Below are positions 34,275-43,581 of a DNA stretch of 56,997 nucleotides, piece by piece. The stretch is from JAFTYO01 sp045613125. Its GTDB lineage: Bacteria; Pseudomonadota; Alphaproteobacteria; RF32; CAG-239. A model generated the notes under the pieces. It made no database searches, had not been told where the DNA came from, and saw only the letters and a list, made by a program, of their open reading frames with translations. Each line of letters starts with the position of its first letter. Position 1 is the first letter of the stretch. The DNA lies in NCBI GenBank assembly GCA_045613125.1, contig JAZLAM010000023.1, forward strand, positions 1 through 56,997, written 5' to 3'. The translations under genes and the position numbers were made by a program.

Positions 34275-35300
34275 ATGAAAAGATTGTTTTTATCTGTGGC
34301 TTTTTCATTTATTGCCGTGTGTGCTCAAGCCGAGGACACTCCTGATTTAACTGCTAGTTCAGAACAAAAACAAATAAATATAATCGAAGATGAATTAAAT
34401 TTTGATAATGAAACAATTGATGCCTTTGGCAACGAAATACACATAAGGCCTCAAGTTGTTCCTCAGAACGCACAATCGACTACATCATCTAAAGCAAACA
34501 ACAGATCTGTAAAGCTTAATACAAGAAAATCACTTACCGATAATTTAAAAGAAAACTCCGAAGAAACTGATGAACAAGACGGTGTCCAAAACTGGCTTGA
34601 TAGCGGTTATGACATACTAAAAGGGCTTACTGGGAAAAAAGAAGATAGCGACAATCCGTTATCAAATATGTTAGAAGAAAGTAAAGGTAGAAATACTCGT
34701 TCAAACGTATCTGTTTTTGATATTGCAGGCGTCATGTTACGTATGACGTATAAACAAGCCGAAGAAGCTCTAAGCAAGAGAGGTTATAAAAAGATATCTC
34801 AAAAAATGGATATACCAAACTTTATAAAATGGCGCAACGAAGAAACTTGTCGTAACAATGGTATTGTAGGCTACGAAAGATTAAACAATTGCGTAATCCA
34901 ATTAGCTCGAAAAAGCAATAATGAATATATCGCCCAAGTTTCTTTTAATAAATTTGACACCAAAGAAAGTGTTAACATCTTTCTTACCAGCAATTTTACC
35001 GGCAATAAAATATATAAAGTAACATATCGTACAGAAGCAGGAAATCTAACAGGAAATAGCCCAAAAGCGTTATATTTGCGTAATATAAAAATTTACGATT
35101 TTTGGAAGAAAATAAACCAAAAATATGGGGTTCCTGACAACAAACAGGACGTTATTTGGGGAATGGGTGGAAATAAACCATACATGAAGGCAATAACCGG
35201 AGCTTTACTATTGGAAGACACCATGTTAAAAGAACTTGATTACACCAGAATGTCACGTGAAGACCAACGTTTTATGAATACCGATTTATATACATTTTAG
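34275..35300 (+). CDS. Hypothetical periplasmic protein, 341 aa
   Basis: A signal peptide (MKRLFLSVAFSFIAVCAQA) is followed by a low-complexity acidic linker (to about residue 145). The globular domain begins SVFDIAGVMLRMTYKQAEEA, similar to the GV.LGMS..EA...L motif found in secreted alphaproteobacterial domains, and contains two Cys (CRNN and NNCVIQ). Function unknown. AAAGGAG precedes the start. It ends 9 bp before the chpT-like gene, so the two are probably co-transcribed. Confidence 0.65.
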   Translation: MKRLFLSVAFSFIAVCAQAEDTPDLTASSEQKQINIIEDELNFDNETIDAFGNEIHIRPQVVPQNAQSTTSSKANNRSVKLNTRKSLTDNLKENSEETDEQDGVQNWLDSGYDILKGLTGKKEDSDNPLSNMLEESKGRNTRSNVSVFDIAGVMLRMTYKQAEEALSKRGYKKISQKMDIPNFIKWRNEETCRNNGIVGYERLNNCVIQLARKSNNEYIAQVSFNKFDTKESVNIFLTSNFTGNKIYKVTYRTEAGNLTGNSPKALYLRNIKIYDFWKKINQKYGVPDNKQDVIWGMGGNKPYMKAITGALLLEDTMLKELDYTRMSREDQRFMNTDLYTF

Positions 35301-35309
35301 GAAAAGTTT

Positions 35310-35924
35310 ATGTCAGAAAATTTCTCATTTCAGATTTCAGAACTCGTATGCACCAGAATAAGTCATGATTTAATCGGCAATATAGGGGCCGTATCAAACG
35401 CTGTTGAACTTTTAGATGATGATCCTGAAAGTATTTCTGACGTCAAACCTATATTGGAAATCAGCTCAAAGGTTTTGTCTTCACGCTTAAAATTTTTCCG
35501 GCTTGCCTTTGGCTTAAGCAATGCTACAGTAAAAAATATTGAAGAACTAAACTTAATAGCAGTAGATTATCTTCAAACAATAGGTAATAAAAATTTTCCT
35601 ATACAACTAAAATTACAAATTAAAACACCGCAATTGTATAAAATAACCCTACTGAGTATTATGATTTTATCTGATATATTCATAAAAGGTGGGACAATCA
35701 CAGCAACAGAAAAAGAAAACGGCCTTGTATTTACGGCAAATTCAGAACATATATTATCCGTTACAAAATTGAAGACTCTGCAAAACTGTTTACATAATGA
35801 TATTCCTGATGAAAATCCGGCACAAAACGCGCATATAATATATTTGCAAAATATATTAACTCAATCAAACATAGCAATAAAATTAAACTTTAGTGAAACC
35901 GAGGCAATTTTACAAATTAACTAA
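35310..35924 (+). CDS. chpT: Histidine phosphotransferase ChpT-like
   Basis: The protein has 204 aa. The N-terminal half-bundle has ELVCTRISHDLIGNIGAVSN, matching the ChpT phospho-acceptor helix (His in SHDL at residue 20), then SSRLKFFRLAFG, the second helix of the four-helix bundle. The C-terminal half is a degenerate ATPase-like domain. In Caulobacter, ChpT passes phosphate from CckA to CtrA and CpdR, controlling the cell cycle. The family is confined to alphaproteobacteria, which makes it the best lineage marker here. Confidence 0.8.
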   Translation: MSENFSFQISELVCTRISHDLIGNIGAVSNAVELLDDDPESISDVKPILEISSKVLSSRLKFFRLAFGLSNATVKNIEELNLIAVDYLQTIGNKNFPIQLKLQIKTPQLYKITLLSIMILSDIFIKGGTITATEKENGLVFTANSEHILSVTKLKTLQNCLHNDIPDENPAQNAHIIYLQNILTQSNIAIKLNFSETEAILQIN

Positions 35925-35951
35925 TGATATACGCCAGAATAATAATCGTTA

Positions 35952-35980
35952 TTGACAAAGATAAAAGATAATTATATGAT
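35952..35980 (+). promoter_or_regulatory. Near-consensus sigma70 promoter
   Basis: TTGACA (35952-35957), 17 bp, TATGAT (35975-35980), 31 bp before the transporter gene at 36012. Confidence 0.7.
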
Positions 35981-36011
35981 GCTCCAAGTTTTAATAAAAT
36001 AGGTTTTATAC

Positions 36012-37340
36012 ATGAGTTCAGCTTATATTTATACTTTTAATTTAATTCTTGTTTTAATTTTAGTTTTACTTAATGCTTTTTTCGTAGTTTCAGAATTTGC
36101 AATTGTCAAAATTCGCAAAACCAAACTTGAAGAATTGGCTCATAACGGTAATAAAAGGGCCAAAATTGCTTTAAAAATTACCGAGCATCTCGATTCATAT
36201 CTGAGCGCAATTCAACTTGGTATAACCTTGGCCTCATTGGGCTTAGGTTGGATTGGCGAACCCGCTGTATCCAAACTTTTAGAAGATGTTTTAGGTGGTT
36301 ACTTTACCAATAACCCAATTTTGTTACATTCAGTCAGTTTCGGTATTGCCTTTACGTTTATAACAATCATGCACGTTGTTTTGGGCGAATTGATACCAAA
36401 ATCTTTAGCAATTCAAAAAACAGAAACTTTTGTTTTGCTTATTGCTTATCCTTTGTACACTTTTAAACGTATATTCTATCCGTTTATATGGGTTTTAGAC
36501 ATGGTAACTCTTAAGGTTTTACACCTTATGGGGGTTCAACCTGCCTCTGAGGAAGAAATGGCTCACTCCGAAGAAGAGATAAAACTCATCGTAAATGCTT
36601 CTCAAAGAGGTGGCGTTATTGACGACACAGAACGAGACATAATCCAAAACGCCATTGATTTTTCAGAAATATGCGCTCATGAAATTATGATACCGAGACA
36701 AGATATGTGTTGTTTGTTCCTAAATGACAGCTTTGAACAAGTCATGAACATGGTAAAACGCTCAAAACACACTCGTTATCCTTTGTGTGACAAAGACAAA
36801 GACAATATTGTCGGTATGATACATATCAGAGATTTGTTGGAGCATGCAGAAGAAAAACTTGAAAAAGGTCGCTTAAACAAAATTGCCAGACAGATTTTGT
36901 TTGTACCGGAAAACCAATCCGTATCTGAAGTTTTACACCTAATGATGCGCAAACACACTCATGTTGCCATTGTGGTTGATGAATATGGCGGAACTGCCGG
37001 AATGCTTTCAATGGAAGATATCTTGGAAGAACTTGTGGGTGACATTATGGACGAACACGATGTTGCCGAAGCACAAGAAATCTTAAAAGTAAACGAACAC
37101 GTTTGCGAATTTGACGGAAAAGTTTTGGTTGAAGATGCGTATGAATGTATGGAGCTTCCCTGCTGTGAACGTGATGAAAGCACAATCGGCGGTTATGTAT
37201 TCACTTTGTTGGGAAGGGCTCCGAAAGTTGGCGATAAAGTTGAAGACGAATATTGTCAATATGAGGTTGTCTCCTCAAATAAGATGCGTGTCAAACGCGT
37301 AAGAATGCTTATAAAAGAGCGACCTGCCGAAGAAGAATAA
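36012..37340 (+). CDS. CNNM/CorC-type membrane protein with CBS domains
   Basis: The protein has 442 aa. The N-terminal CNNM (DUF21) domain spans residues 1-~200 with four membrane segments (first at residues 7-30; GLGWIGEPA marks the conserved turn). Two CBS domains follow (about 215-340; IMIPRQDMCCLF and IVVDEYGGTAGMLSMEDILEE). A CorC-HlyC domain lies at the end (VCEFDGKVLVEDAYEC). Such proteins are linked to Mg2+/Co2+ export; older names are hemolysin-like or TlyC-like. It is monocistronic with its own promoter and terminator. Confidence 0.9.
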   Translation: MSSAYIYTFNLILVLILVLLNAFFVVSEFAIVKIRKTKLEELAHNGNKRAKIALKITEHLDSYLSAIQLGITLASLGLGWIGEPAVSKLLEDVLGGYFTNNPILLHSVSFGIAFTFITIMHVVLGELIPKSLAIQKTETFVLLIAYPLYTFKRIFYPFIWVLDMVTLKVLHLMGVQPASEEEMAHSEEEIKLIVNASQRGGVIDDTERDIIQNAIDFSEICAHEIMIPRQDMCCLFLNDSFEQVMNMVKRSKHTRYPLCDKDKDNIVGMIHIRDLLEHAEEKLEKGRLNKIARQILFVPENQSVSEVLHLMMRKHTHVAIVVDEYGGTAGMLSMEDILEELVGDIMDEHDVAEAQEILKVNEHVCEFDGKVLVEDAYECMELPCCERDESTIGGYVFTLLGRAPKVGDKVEDEYCQYEVVSSNKMRVKRVRMLIKERPAEEE

Positions 37341-37353
37341 ATCTTATAAAAAG

Positions 37354-37378
37354 CCTCTCAAAATCGAGAGGTTTTTTT
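37354..37378 (+). terminator. Rho-independent terminator
   Basis: CCTCTC/GAGAGG followed by seven Ts after the CNNM gene. Confidence 0.85.
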
Positions 37379-37434
37379 GATATTTATGTAACAAAAATAT
37401 CACATAAAATTTTGACAAAATAAGCAGTTTTTTG

Positions 37435-37463
37435 TTGCAAAAACATAAAAAACGTGTTAGACT
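37435..37463 (+). promoter_or_regulatory. Sigma70-type promoter of the giant gene
   Basis: TTGCAA (37435-37440), a 17-bp spacer, then TAGACT (37458-37463), 40 bp before the ATG at 37504. Confidence 0.55.
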
Positions 37464-37503
37464 AACCACAATTGACTTAAAATCATTCTTTTGGAGATAT
37501 ATA

Positions 37504-40500
37504 ATGCAACTATTTTTAGATAACGTAGACTTAGATTATTTAACTTCTTTAACAAAGGAAAAAAGAGCAGAAGGTTTATCTAATATGTCTTTAACCGCAT
37601 TTGACAGATTATGCCAAGAAGCAAATAATAAGCCTTTTAACGAAAGAACTGATGCAATCCAAGAAGTTATCGGAGAAATAAACGTAAGACAAATAGAACT
37701 GATTAATGAAAAAATTGCTAATTTACAGTCATTACCAAAAGAAGATTTGTTGATTTTGCAAGGTTGGATATCAGATAACGCACAAATATCAGGTGTTGAT
37801 GCTGACTTATCAAGAGTAAGGAGCGACATTGATGATCTGATGAAAAATATAGATAGTACAACAGCAAATGACTTTCAATTTGATTTCGACATTCCTGCAC
37901 AAACAAACACTCCAGTCACATTGGAAAGCTTAGCTTCAATGTCTGTAGAAGAGCGCATAACTGCTCTTCAAGAAATATCTTTAACAGATACGTATAATTT
38001 ACACAAAGAAGTTTTGCAAAAAGATGGGGAAGCTGTAGAAAAAATTACTCAAAAATTAGAAAACAACGAAGAACTCACAGAAGAAGAAAGTGCTATCAGA
38101 GATATAGAAATTGCATTAGCTGATAAGGCTTTTATGAAAATGGAAGGAGATAAAGAAAAAACCACTGCAGAAGATTTGCAAACACTTGTTGCATATTATT
38201 CCGAAAAAGGGCATTTTGATTTTGCCGAAAAAGCAAATGCACGATTAGCCGAACTTGAAAACACCGGCAACACTGATTCTGAACCGACTGACACTCCGAC
38301 AGAAGAAAATTCCGAAGATAATCAAAAACCTTCATTTGATGTTGAAAGATATATAAATGATAATTTCCTTAAAGGTGATCTCCAAAAAGATTTAGCAAAA
38401 ATAACACTCATAAAAGATAATAAAATAAGTCTTAGTGAGGAAGATAAGGAAAAAGTGCTTGATGCTCTCAAAACACGTTTTTCGCAAAAAGCTGCAGAAT
38501 TAAACAGCGGCAAAGTCTTAATGCTTAATTATGATGAAAAATACATATGGCGTACTATATTAGAAGAATTTAATCCGGAAGATGAAAATGCTGATAAAGA
38601 GATTGCAACAGCTTATAAAAAAGTTGATGAAGAACTTCAAGCTTTTGAAGAAGAATATGGTCTTGATTATGCTCATTTGCAATCTGAAGAGCAAATTGCT
38701 GAAAATATTTCTTCTATCAGAAACTTAGATGAAATTGACTTTTTTGCCACAATTGAAGAGCCTAAAGAAAAACCTTGGACAGCTGAGCAATTAAAAAATT
38801 GGAAAGAATTAAGAATTGGAACATCAGATTTTTATCAGTACGCAGGAGCTTTACGCACTGAAAATTTATCAGAAGAAGATAAAAGACAGATTCTTGAAGA
38901 AGCTAAAAATGCAGATTTGTATAATTTTGAGCTTGAAGAAAATCCGGAAATTTATGGCGATTGTAAATTTGTCTTGGAAGAACTTGCAAAAGTATATCCT
39001 GATGATGAAAAAGTTAAAGAAAACCAAAAAAAATTAGATGAATTTTTAAAAGAAAGAGGCACCACTCTTCTTTATCCTGAGATGGCTGAAACGGCTAAAT
39101 ATCTTGATAAGATAAACATTAAATCAGATATAAAAACGTTTGGACGTTCAGATATTAAACAAAACACTCCGGACAGTGAAATTGCAAAATTAAAAGAACT
39201 TGCCAGAATTGAAACTGAAACATATTTAGCTAACATAACACCTGCCGGTCAACAAATTGATGATAAAGCTTTTGCCAAAGAATATAGTGAACGCTTAAAT
39301 AAATATATTCTTGGTGTTGTTGTTGCCGATAGAGCAACCAAAGGTGCACCTAAAGAAGATATAAATTTACAAAAATTCTTTGAAGGTAACGGCAAAATAG
39401 ACATCAATCAATCTTCTTGTATCGGCTATTTTGCAGCTCAATCTAACAGGAACACTGCAGCTGTCAATCGAACAGAAACAAGATGTCCCGCTCTTAAAGA
39501 AAAATTAGCTGACATCAAATCTAAAATTGCAAAATTTGATAAAGATTGTACCGAAAGATATGGAACAAAATATACCATTCTTAAAAACATGGGACAATCG
39601 TTTGCTTGGGGTACGGCATTTACTATAGCCTCAACCATAGGATCTCCTGCAGTTGCTGCACTTGCAACAGTTTCAACTGCAAAACAAGTTCATTCTTTTA
39701 TCAAAAATTATAAACACGAAAAAGAAGTATTAAAAGCTAAAACAGGAGAAGATTTATCATTTGGGTCATATGCATGGAACAATAAGCTAAGTGTTTTGGG
39801 TATAATTGGCGGTGCCTCAACTATGGGACTTGCCGGTTTTCAATCTTTTGGTGGCGACCCAAAGAAAATTACCCAGGTTGTAAAAACTGCATATGGTTTT
39901 GGACTTGCATGTGCAGTAGCTATTAAACAAGGTGTTGACGCTGGCAAGAAAGTCGCAGAACAAAACAAACACCTTCCTAAAGATCAACAAAAAAATCCAT
40001 ATTGGGCAGGCATTAAAGCCTCTACTTTATCCCTTATGTCTTTTGTTGCCGGTATGGCTGGTGGACAAATGGCTGCAGAAACGTTAGGATTTGGGGCACA
40101 AAATACAGAAACCAATGTAAGTACCTCTATTACATCGCAGGAAAATGCTTCAACTTTACAACAAGTAAACGATTCAACTACAGCAAACAATGGAAATAAT
40201 GTTTCTCCTGCCGAAGTAGAAGCCACTGTTGAAGTGTCTGCAAAAGACACCCAGTTTTGGGATAATCGAGCCAACCAATTTTTAGGTAAAGAAAACGTTG
40301 AGAGTTTATATTCCAGAATTGATAGCGGTGAAATCAAACTCCCTGAAGGAATTGAAAGTAAAGAAGAGTTTGCTTACAAATTGGCTATGAGCATGGAACA
40401 ATCGCCAACTTATGTATCAGAAGCTTTAGGTATTGACATTCAAAACACTCGTGAGTTGGAATCTCAAATTTCATCTATGACCAATGAACAATTTCAAAAA

Positions 40501-42891
40501 CTTGGCGATTTGATGAATGATTATTCCGATAGAGGAAATTACGAAGGAGACAAGCATTTTGAAACAACTAAAACCAGTACACAAACCAATACAGAGAATA
40601 ACACACAAAACAATGGCAGTTCCGGTTTAGAATCAAACCAAGATGGTTCATCTGTAAATTATGAAATACAGGGCTATCAAGTTAGCAATGACCGAGTTTT
40701 TGTTCCGGAAGGCATGACAGCTGAAACATTTGAGAACACCGCCAAACAGCTTGTAGGAGACAACAATCCTCAGGCAGTCGAAGAAGTTAGCTTTTTACTG
40801 TATCAAAACGCAATATTGCAAAATGTTGATCAGCAATTAGCAAATGGTTTAGAGTTAAATGATGAACAAGCTACTGCATTATTACAGCTAAAAGAATCAT
40901 ATAATAATTCATATAATACGTTTAGTGAAAAATATAACTTACCATCACAACAAGATTTAACAGCTCATGCCAGCTTACCTCTTTTTGACATTCAACATGA
41001 AAATCAATCTCAAGGGTACAACATTTCAAATGATACAGTTTTCATTCCTGAAGGTATGGATATAGACCTGTTCGTAGGTCCTGCATCGCAAATGGTCGGA
41101 ACTGAAAATACGGACGCACTTGCTGATGTAAGCAGTTTATTACTTCAAAATGCTGAAATAAGAAATGCTGAACAACAAGTAGCAAATGGTGTAGAATTAA
41201 ACGCCGCGCAAGAAGCAAGATTAGAACAATTAAAAACAAGTTATGATACATATTATCAAGAGTTAAGCGCAAAATATAATTTACCGCCACAAGAAACTCT
41301 CGACAGTTATACAGATCAAATGCTTGATTATATTCATGGACGCGATTCTTCTCAAGCTGAAATATTAAATAACCAAAACACTGATAACAACTTTGTCAGC
41401 TTTACAGAAAATAACCGCATACAAATTAACGGCATTAATTTACAGTCATTTGAAGAAATTGCAAAACAAACTGTCGGCAATAATTCTCAAGCCGTACAAG
41501 AGGTAAGTATGCTAATGTATTACGATGCAATATTGCAAAATGTTGATCAGCAAATAGCAAATGGTGTAACCTTTAATGAGGATCAAACAGCTCAGATAGA
41601 ACATTTGCAAGCTTTACATGAAAAATATTATAATGATTTGGAGGCAAAATATGATTTACCTGCAAAAGAAGAATTAAGTTCTCAGGTTGCTCAAACGCTT
41701 ACTAATATGAAAGATGTAAACAAACAGCCTGTTCAAGAAGTGAACGAACAAGAATATCAACCAAACGGACATGAGAGACATAGTCTGGACATTAATCCAG
41801 TTGATACTCAAAATAATCAAGATATTGATTTAAGTTCTTACAAAGCATCTAACGCTTTCCAAATAAATGAAAACGGCGATGGTCGTTCTTTATATTCGAT
41901 TAAAGATGCAAATGGAAATGTTGTTTTTGAGCAACAATTTACCTTAGATGCAGATATGAAAGCACAAGCACAAAGTTTATTACCGGAAAGAGAACCTGTA
42001 ACAAGAGAAAATTACCAAAATCAAATGTTTTCGGCTACCAGAGAAGCAAATACTGTTGCAGAGTTGCAAACACTTATTGCTCGTGATGAACTTTATCAAA
42101 ACTTAACAAATAAAGAAGATTTGTCGGCAGGTGAACAAGCATTCATGCAACAACACGAAAAAGATCTTGCTCGACATGGTATAACGCATGACAGTGAAAA
42201 TAATCTTACTCGTGTTTGTGCAACTACCAAAACAATGAATTGTGACAAGGGTGTAAGTTATAATTTTGATGATAAAGGACAGTTCCATATGAACTGTGAA
42301 AATGAAAGACTTTCAACAATTGAAGCTCAAGACATTGTGTATAAAGATTTACTTAGTAGAGAACAAGAAAACAAACCTCTCGGCCTTGCAGAAAAACAAT
42401 TTATGCAACAGCATAGAGAAAATCTGCAAGAACAACATATGACATATAATCACAAAGGTGACTTAGTAAAACTGGGTGATGATGTCAGAGTTACGGGAGA
42501 TGGTGCAGCATATAGCATAAAGGTCAATGTATCAACTGAAAATGCCACATATGGTTTCAATCAGCAAAATTATCTCAATGACGCAAAAGCACTCTTAGGT
42601 GATAATACTAGTGCAAAAGCTGTTATGGAGGTTAAATCGCTTTTGATGAATGATGATATATACAGCGACCTTAAGGCAAGAGTTGATAGCGGTGAAACTT
42701 TTTCAGCAACTGAACAAAAGGCTATAGAAAAATTCATGACAAATCATGAAAATAAATCTGCTACAATCATGGAAAAATATGGCCTTATTCGTGATGATAA
42801 TGGAGAAGTACATAGAGCTCAAAACACTCAATCCGGTCAAAGTCAAACAGTTACTAATATAGTTAGCAACGCAAGGCAGTCTGTCCGATAA
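37504..42891 (+). CDS. Giant repetitive protein, 1795 aa, unknown function
   Basis: No family is recognised. The start at 37504 has GGAG upstream; the reading from 37432 overlaps the promoter. Residues 1-~690 are acidic, helical and charged. Three or four hydrophobic, Gly/Ala-rich segments lie at about 700-725, 762-785 and 840-865, and could be membrane-inserting. The C-terminal ~740 residues hold at least four degenerate repeats of about 90-110 residues (starting near 1058, 1172, 1302 and 1679) with the shared pattern A.q.vG.n..A..EVs.LL...AI..n..Q..ANG..LN..Q...L..L...Y......KYnLP, plus two shorter ones near 1520 and 1605. No signal peptide is seen. Its layout suggests a secreted effector or toxin, but this is inference. 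Confidence 0.7.
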   Translation: MQLFLDNVDLDYLTSLTKEKRAEGLSNMSLTAFDRLCQEANNKPFNERTDAIQEVIGEINVRQIELINEKIANLQSLPKEDLLILQGWISDNAQISGVDADLSRVRSDIDDLMKNIDSTTANDFQFDFDIPAQTNTPVTLESLASMSVEERITALQEISLTDTYNLHKEVLQKDGEAVEKITQKLENNEELTEEESAIRDIEIALADKAFMKMEGDKEKTTAEDLQTLVAYYSEKGHFDFAEKANARLAELENTGNTDSEPTDTPTEENSEDNQKPSFDVERYINDNFLKGDLQKDLAKITLIKDNKISLSEEDKEKVLDALKTRFSQKAAELNSGKVLMLNYDEKYIWRTILEEFNPEDENADKEIATAYKKVDEELQAFEEEYGLDYAHLQSEEQIAENISSIRNLDEIDFFATIEEPKEKPWTAEQLKNWKELRIGTSDFYQYAGALRTENLSEEDKRQILEEAKNADLYNFELEENPEIYGDCKFVLEELAKVYPDDEKVKENQKKLDEFLKERGTTLLYPEMAETAKYLDKINIKSDIKTFGRSDIKQNTPDSEIAKLKELARIETETYLANITPAGQQIDDKAFAKEYSERLNKYILGVVVADRATKGAPKEDINLQKFFEGNGKIDINQSSCIGYFAAQSNRNTAAVNRTETRCPALKEKLADIKSKIAKFDKDCTERYGTKYTILKNMGQSFAWGTAFTIASTIGSPAVAALATVSTAKQVHSFIKNYKHEKEVLKAKTGEDLSFGSYAWNNKLSVLGIIGGASTMGLAGFQSFGGDPKKITQVVKTAYGFGLACAVAIKQGVDAGKKVAEQNKHLPKDQQKNPYWAGIKASTLSLMSFVAGMAGGQMAAETLGFGAQNTETNVSTSITSQENASTLQQVNDSTTANNGNNVSPAEVEATVEVSAKDTQFWDNRANQFLGKENVESLYSRIDSGEIKLPEGIESKEEFAYKLAMSMEQSPTYVSEALGIDIQNTRELESQISSMTNEQFQKLGDLMNDYSDRGNYEGDKHFETTKTSTQTNTENNTQNNGSSGLESNQDGSSVNYEIQGYQVSNDRVFVPEGMTAETFENTAKQLVGDNNPQAVEEVSFLLYQNAILQNVDQQLANGLELNDEQATALLQLKESYNNSYNTFSEKYNLPSQQDLTAHASLPLFDIQHENQSQGYNISNDTVFIPEGMDIDLFVGPASQMVGTENTDALADVSSLLLQNAEIRNAEQQVANGVELNAAQEARLEQLKTSYDTYYQELSAKYNLPPQETLDSYTDQMLDYIHGRDSSQAEILNNQNTDNNFVSFTENNRIQINGINLQSFEEIAKQTVGNNSQAVQEVSMLMYYDAILQNVDQQIANGVTFNEDQTAQIEHLQALHEKYYNDLEAKYDLPAKEELSSQVAQTLTNMKDVNKQPVQEVNEQEYQPNGHERHSLDINPVDTQNNQDIDLSSYKASNAFQINENGDGRSLYSIKDANGNVVFEQQFTLDADMKAQAQSLLPEREPVTRENYQNQMFSATREANTVAELQTLIARDELYQNLTNKEDLSAGEQAFMQQHEKDLARHGITHDSENNLTRVCATTKTMNCDKGVSYNFDDKGQFHMNCENERLSTIEAQDIVYKDLLSREQENKPLGLAEKQFMQQHRENLQEQHMTYNHKGDLVKLGDDVRVTGDGAAYSIKVNVSTENATYGFNQQNYLNDAKALLGDNTSAKAVMEVKSLLMNDDIYSDLKARVDSGETFSATEQKAIEKFMTNHENKSATIMEKYGLIRDDNGEVHRAQNTQSGQSQTVTNIVSNARQSVR

Positions 42892-42902
42892 ACATATACT
42901 TA

Positions 42903-42937
42903 CAAAAAAGCCTCTCTTTTTCAAGAGAGGCTTTTTT
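42903..42937. terminator. Terminator of the giant gene
   Basis: GCCTCTCT/AGAGAGGC flanked by A and T runs; may serve both strands. Confidence 0.85.
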
Positions 42938-42967
42938 GTAAAAGTTCCAAGTTTATCAATGTGACAT

Positions 42968-43501
42968 TTAGTGTGGCATTTTCCTTATCTGATCTTCTAT
43001 ATACATGTTTTTCAGTATAAATAAACTACTGTCTTCATGAAGAAGTCTTTCAGAATCTTCAGCTAAGTACTCATACTTTTCAAGCCACATAGCTAAAAGC
43101 TCTCGAGAGTTTCTTTTGAGCATTAGAAGTTCAATCTCAGTTCCAGGACGTGACTTAAGGCTTGAAATAACGGTTTTACAAACCTCATGTGTACCGGATA
43201 CTAACACCCACTTCACATTATCTTCCCAAAAGCTCCATAAATGACAACTTTTTTTCAAAACTTCGGAAGATCCTTTTACCATCATCACTCTTTCTGCCTG
43301 AATACATGGATAACTGACATCAAGATACTTAAGCTTCCATTCATCAGGGGCACATTTGAAAAACTCAATTTCATCTTCTAAAGCAATTGAACCTGGGGTC
43401 ATTGTCTGAAGAAAATTTTCAAATCTAACGAGGTCTTTCTCCTTGAGAAGCGCCATCAAACTATTTGGTTTCATAACAAAAATTATTTTTAATAATTTCA
43501 C
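42968..43501 (-). CDS. Hypothetical protein, up to 177 aa
   Basis: No family is recognised. A soluble protein with several Trp and Cys and a helical C-terminus (ELLMLKRNSRELLAMWLEKY). The start is uncertain: the longest reading uses a GTG at 43501, while an ATG at 43474 (MKPNSLMALLKEKDL) has no ribosome site. It lies convergent to the giant gene. Confidence 0.55.
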   Translation of the reverse strand: MKLLKIIFVMKPNSLMALLKEKDLVRFENFLQTMTPGSIALEDEIEFFKCAPDEWKLKYLDVSYPCIQAERVMMVKGSSEVLKKSCHLWSFWEDNVKWVLVSGTHEVCKTVISSLKSRPGTEIELLMLKRNSRELLAMWLEKYEYLAEDSERLLHEDSSLFILKNMYIEDQIRKMPH

Positions 43502-43581
43502 CTTAATTATTTTTTATTACCTATTTTATATCAATTTTACAAAAACATGTCAATTGTTTTTTGTCAATCCAAGATGAAAAT

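Noticed and set aside
40600..42800. Repeats in the giant gene as a CRISPR or DNA-level tandem array
   Set aside because: Similarity is at protein level with strong divergence; there are no identical direct repeats with regular spacers. No CRISPR array was seen anywhere in the window.
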